Shown here one piece after another: positions 6,045 through 6,166 of a stretch of DNA of 6,166 nt. The stretch spans positions 1 to 6,166 of the forward strand of contig NZ_CALBEX010000377.1 in NCBI RefSeq assembly GCF_937889215.1, read 5' to 3'. Made by a program: the position numbers and the translations under genes. Position 1 is the stretch's first letter. Each line of letters begins with the position of its first letter. Below the pieces are notes generated by a model, which saw only the letters and a list, made by a program, of their open reading frames with translations, was not told the origin of the DNA and did no database searches. The DNA comes from an uncultured Limnohabitans sp. GTDB taxonomy: Bacteria; Pseudomonadota; Gammaproteobacteria; Burkholderiales; Burkholderiaceae_C.

Positions 6045-6080
6045 TGAGACTCCTTGAGGTTAACCCAAATGGTTGGAATA

Positions 6081-6109
6081 GCTGCCCCCAGCGTCTGTCG
6101 GGGTGCAGC
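6081..6109 (-). promoter_or_regulatory. Hairpin in the rpsF leader, candidate S6:S18 autoregulatory element
   Basis: In the minus-strand RNA, GCUGC-A-CCCC pairs with GGGGGCAGC around a 10-nt loop, with one bulged A. That is nine base pairs, eight of them G-C, ending 36 nt upstream of the rpsF start. Leaders of rpsF operons in many bacteria carry an RNA structure bound by the S6:S18 complex, with a conserved CCG at a bulge. Here CCCCGAC lies at the stem-loop junction. The hairpin is visible; its identity as the S6:S18 element is inferred from position and rough resemblance. A weaker AACC-atttg-GGTT hairpin (about 6061-6073) follows. Confidence 0.5.
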
Positions 6110-6124
6110 AAGGCGAAGCCTAAT

Positions 6125-6130
6125 ATTATA
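6125..6130 (-). promoter_or_regulatory. Candidate -10 box of the rpsF operon promoter
   Basis: The minus strand reads TATAAT here, a perfect -10 hexamer about 80 bp before the rpsF start. The hexamer 17 bp upstream (ATCCGG, 6148-6153) is a poor -35, and no TGn extension precedes the -10. A start near 6118 would give a leader of about 73 nt that includes the C-rich/G-rich hairpin. The remaining bases to 6166 hold nothing I recognise. Confidence 0.55.
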
Positions 6131-6166
6131 GCCTGAAGTTCACAGCCCCGGATAGCTGCCAGATGG

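Noticed and set aside
5493..6047. A 184-codon open frame on the plus strand opposite priB and rpsF
   Set aside because: It is antisense to two conserved genes, and its sequence shows no domain or plausible ribosome binding site.

Overview
The window looks like ordinary chromosomal DNA of a betaproteobacterium, most likely Burkholderiales and close to the Comamonadaceae. The evidence is the gene order rpsF-priB-rpsR-rplI followed by dnaB, a PriB that follows the betaproteobacterial pattern, the style of the PhoH and Bcp proteins, and a moderately high G+C content. This placement is inferred from family knowledge, not from a database search.

Layout. Three genes lie on the plus strand at the left: a small Mth938/DUF498-domain protein (119-496), a Bcp/PrxQ-type thiol peroxidase (657-1142), and a PIN-PhoH ATPase (1299-2984). 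A strong Rho-independent terminator (1223-1253) closes the bcp transcript just before phoH. PhoH converges on dnaB, with only 30 bp between the two stop codons. The minus strand then carries the replicative helicase gene dnaB (3015-4433), a 180-bp intergenic region, and the compact operon rpsF-priB-rpsR-rplI, read from 6044 down to 4614. Every gene appears intact. I see no mobile element, tRNA, rRNA, CRISPR array or sign of recent transfer.

How the genes work together. The right half combines ribosome assembly (S6, S18, L9) with replication restart and fork progression (PriB, DnaB). PriB sits inside the ribosomal operon, while dnaB is separated from it by a terminator. The rpsF leader can form a C-rich/G-rich hairpin just upstream of the start, as expected for S6:S18 feedback control. 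The left half holds stress and housekeeping genes: peroxide removal (Bcp), a PhoH-type nucleotide-binding protein and a protein of unknown role.

Most noteworthy observation. The dnaB upstream region contains a perfect 9-bp DnaA box (4495-4503). A 7-bp inverted repeat is centred on exactly the same base, and a partial second box lies 13 bp away. This suggests that DnaA may control the helicase gene here. I found no credible undescribed multi-gene system; the remaining findings are small regulatory or protein-level oddities.
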